From: JBOHHM01 sp050725495
Lineage (GTDB): Bacteria > Pseudomonadota > Gammaproteobacteria > Burkholderiales > Burkholderiaceae_C
Reading direction: 5' to 3'
Assembly: GCA_050725495.1 (NCBI GenBank)
Contig: JBOHHM010000294.1
Location: 1 to 7,951 of the forward strand
Length of the DNA: 7,951 nucleotides
Below are positions 7,426 through 7,951 of this stretch, in pieces. The stretch's first letter is position 1. Each line of letters starts with the position of its first letter. The notes under the pieces were generated by a model, which searched no databases, was not told where the DNA came from, and saw nothing but the letters and a program-made list of their open reading frames with translations. The position numbers were made by a program, and so were the translations under genes.

Positions 7426-7951
7426 CCCAGAAAGGCCGCGTAAAAGTCGATGAAGGCGCGCACCTTGGCCTGCACATGGCGCCCCGGCGGATAGACCGCG
7501 TAGACGCCGCCCTGCGGCAGCGACCATTCGGGCAACACGCGCACCAGCTGCCCCGTGCGCAGCGCTTCGGCGCCGCTGAACTGGTCCAGCGCCGAGATGC
7601 CCGCGCCGCTGTGCAGCAGGGCCCGCAGCGTGGCTGCCGAGTCGGTCCGCAGCCGGGCATTCATGCGCACGGTGCGGGTCTGGCCGGCCGCCGAGCTGAA
7701 CTTCCAGGTCAGCGGCGTGGGCAGTAGCGTGAGCGCCAGCCAGTCGTGCCGGGTGAGGTCCTCGGGCTGGGCCGGGCGGCCGGCACGCGCGAGGTAGGCC
7801 GGCGAGGCCACGACATATTGCTCAAACTCGCCGAGCTTGGTGGCGCGCAGCGTGGAGTCGCGCAGCCAGCCGGCCCGGATCGCGAGGTCGATCCCCTCCT
7901 TCACCAGATCGACCACATGGTCGCTGCTGCGCAGCTCGATCTGCAAGCCAG
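7416..7951 (-). CDS. LysR-type transcriptional regulator, C-terminal effector domain (5' end outside window)
   Basis: The 177 visible residues form most of a LysR-type substrate-binding domain of the CrgA-like group. Recognisable are LQIELRSSDHVVDLVKEGIDLAIRAG, then YVVASPAYLARAGRPAQPEDLTRHDWL, then SAATLRALLHSGAGISALDQF. The ending LVRVLPEWSLPQGGVYAVYPPGRHVQAKVRAFIDFYAAFL is very typical. The N-terminal DNA-binding helix-turn-helix, about 60 residues plus linker, lies beyond the right edge. The frame is open to the window end, and the apparent TTG start near 7946 is only an artefact of the edge. LysR regulators usually control a divergent neighbour, which would lie outside the window, so the target is unknown. 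The 3' end converges with the DUF2784 gene. Confidence 0.9.
   Translation of the reverse strand, partial: GLQIELRSSDHVVDLVKEGIDLAIRAGWLRDSTLRATKLGEFEQYVVASPAYLARAGRPAQPEDLTRHDWLALTLLPTPLTWKFSSAAGQTRTVRMNARLRTDSAATLRALLHSGAGISALDQFSGAEALRTGQLVRVLPEWSLPQGGVYAVYPPGRHVQAKVRAFIDFYAAFLGSR

Noticed and set aside
7416..7946. Complete gene starting at TTG 7946
   Set aside because: The product begins in the middle of the LysR effector domain and the frame is open to the window edge, so the true start lies outside.

Overview
The window looks like a chromosomal segment of a GC-rich betaproteobacterium, most likely a member of the Comamonadaceae. This rests on codon and protein character, on the gene families present, and on palindromic repeat types that I recall as common in that family. 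No tRNA, rRNA, CRISPR array, insertion sequence or phage gene is visible.

Left part (1-2041): the window opens inside the 3' end of pobA (4-hydroxybenzoate 3-monooxygenase, + strand). A short CaiB/BaiF-family protein of 315 aa (320-1267) and a 56-aa Lys/Arg-rich protein of unknown function (1367-1537) follow. The 500 bases from 1538 to 2041 hold no intact large gene. On the - strand they carry what looks like the 3' end of a Rieske ring-hydroxylating oxygenase alpha subunit, starting flush with the ygiQ stop codon, and then a DUF3096-type membrane mini-protein whose start and end are out of frame with its core.

Middle (2042-4510, - strand): one large radical SAM gene of the YgiQ family, 822 aa. 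Its coding sequence contains three palindromic repeat elements of two families. Together they add about 57 codons without breaking the frame, between the N-terminal domain and the radical SAM core. This is the most unusual thing in the window.

Right part (4626-6857, - strand): a compact three-gene operon made of a FAD-dependent aromatic-type hydroxylase, a 65-aa DUF2783 protein and a MarR-family regulator, joined by a 4-base and an 11-base overlap. Just upstream lies a promoter with 17-bp spacing. Its -35 box sits inside one copy, and its -10 box touches a second copy, of the inverted repeat GTTGC-N4-GCAAC. The simplest reading is that the MarR protein represses its own operon through these two sites and that the substrate or a related aromatic compound relieves repression.

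Beyond the promoter, a + strand DUF2784 membrane protein (7004-7411) converges on a LysR-type regulator (- strand, 5' end outside the window). A perfect 24-bp palindrome contains both stop codons. Overall the region is an aromatic-catabolism neighbourhood (pobA, flavin hydroxylase with MarR, Rieske oxygenase remnant, LysR regulator) mixed with housekeeping genes.
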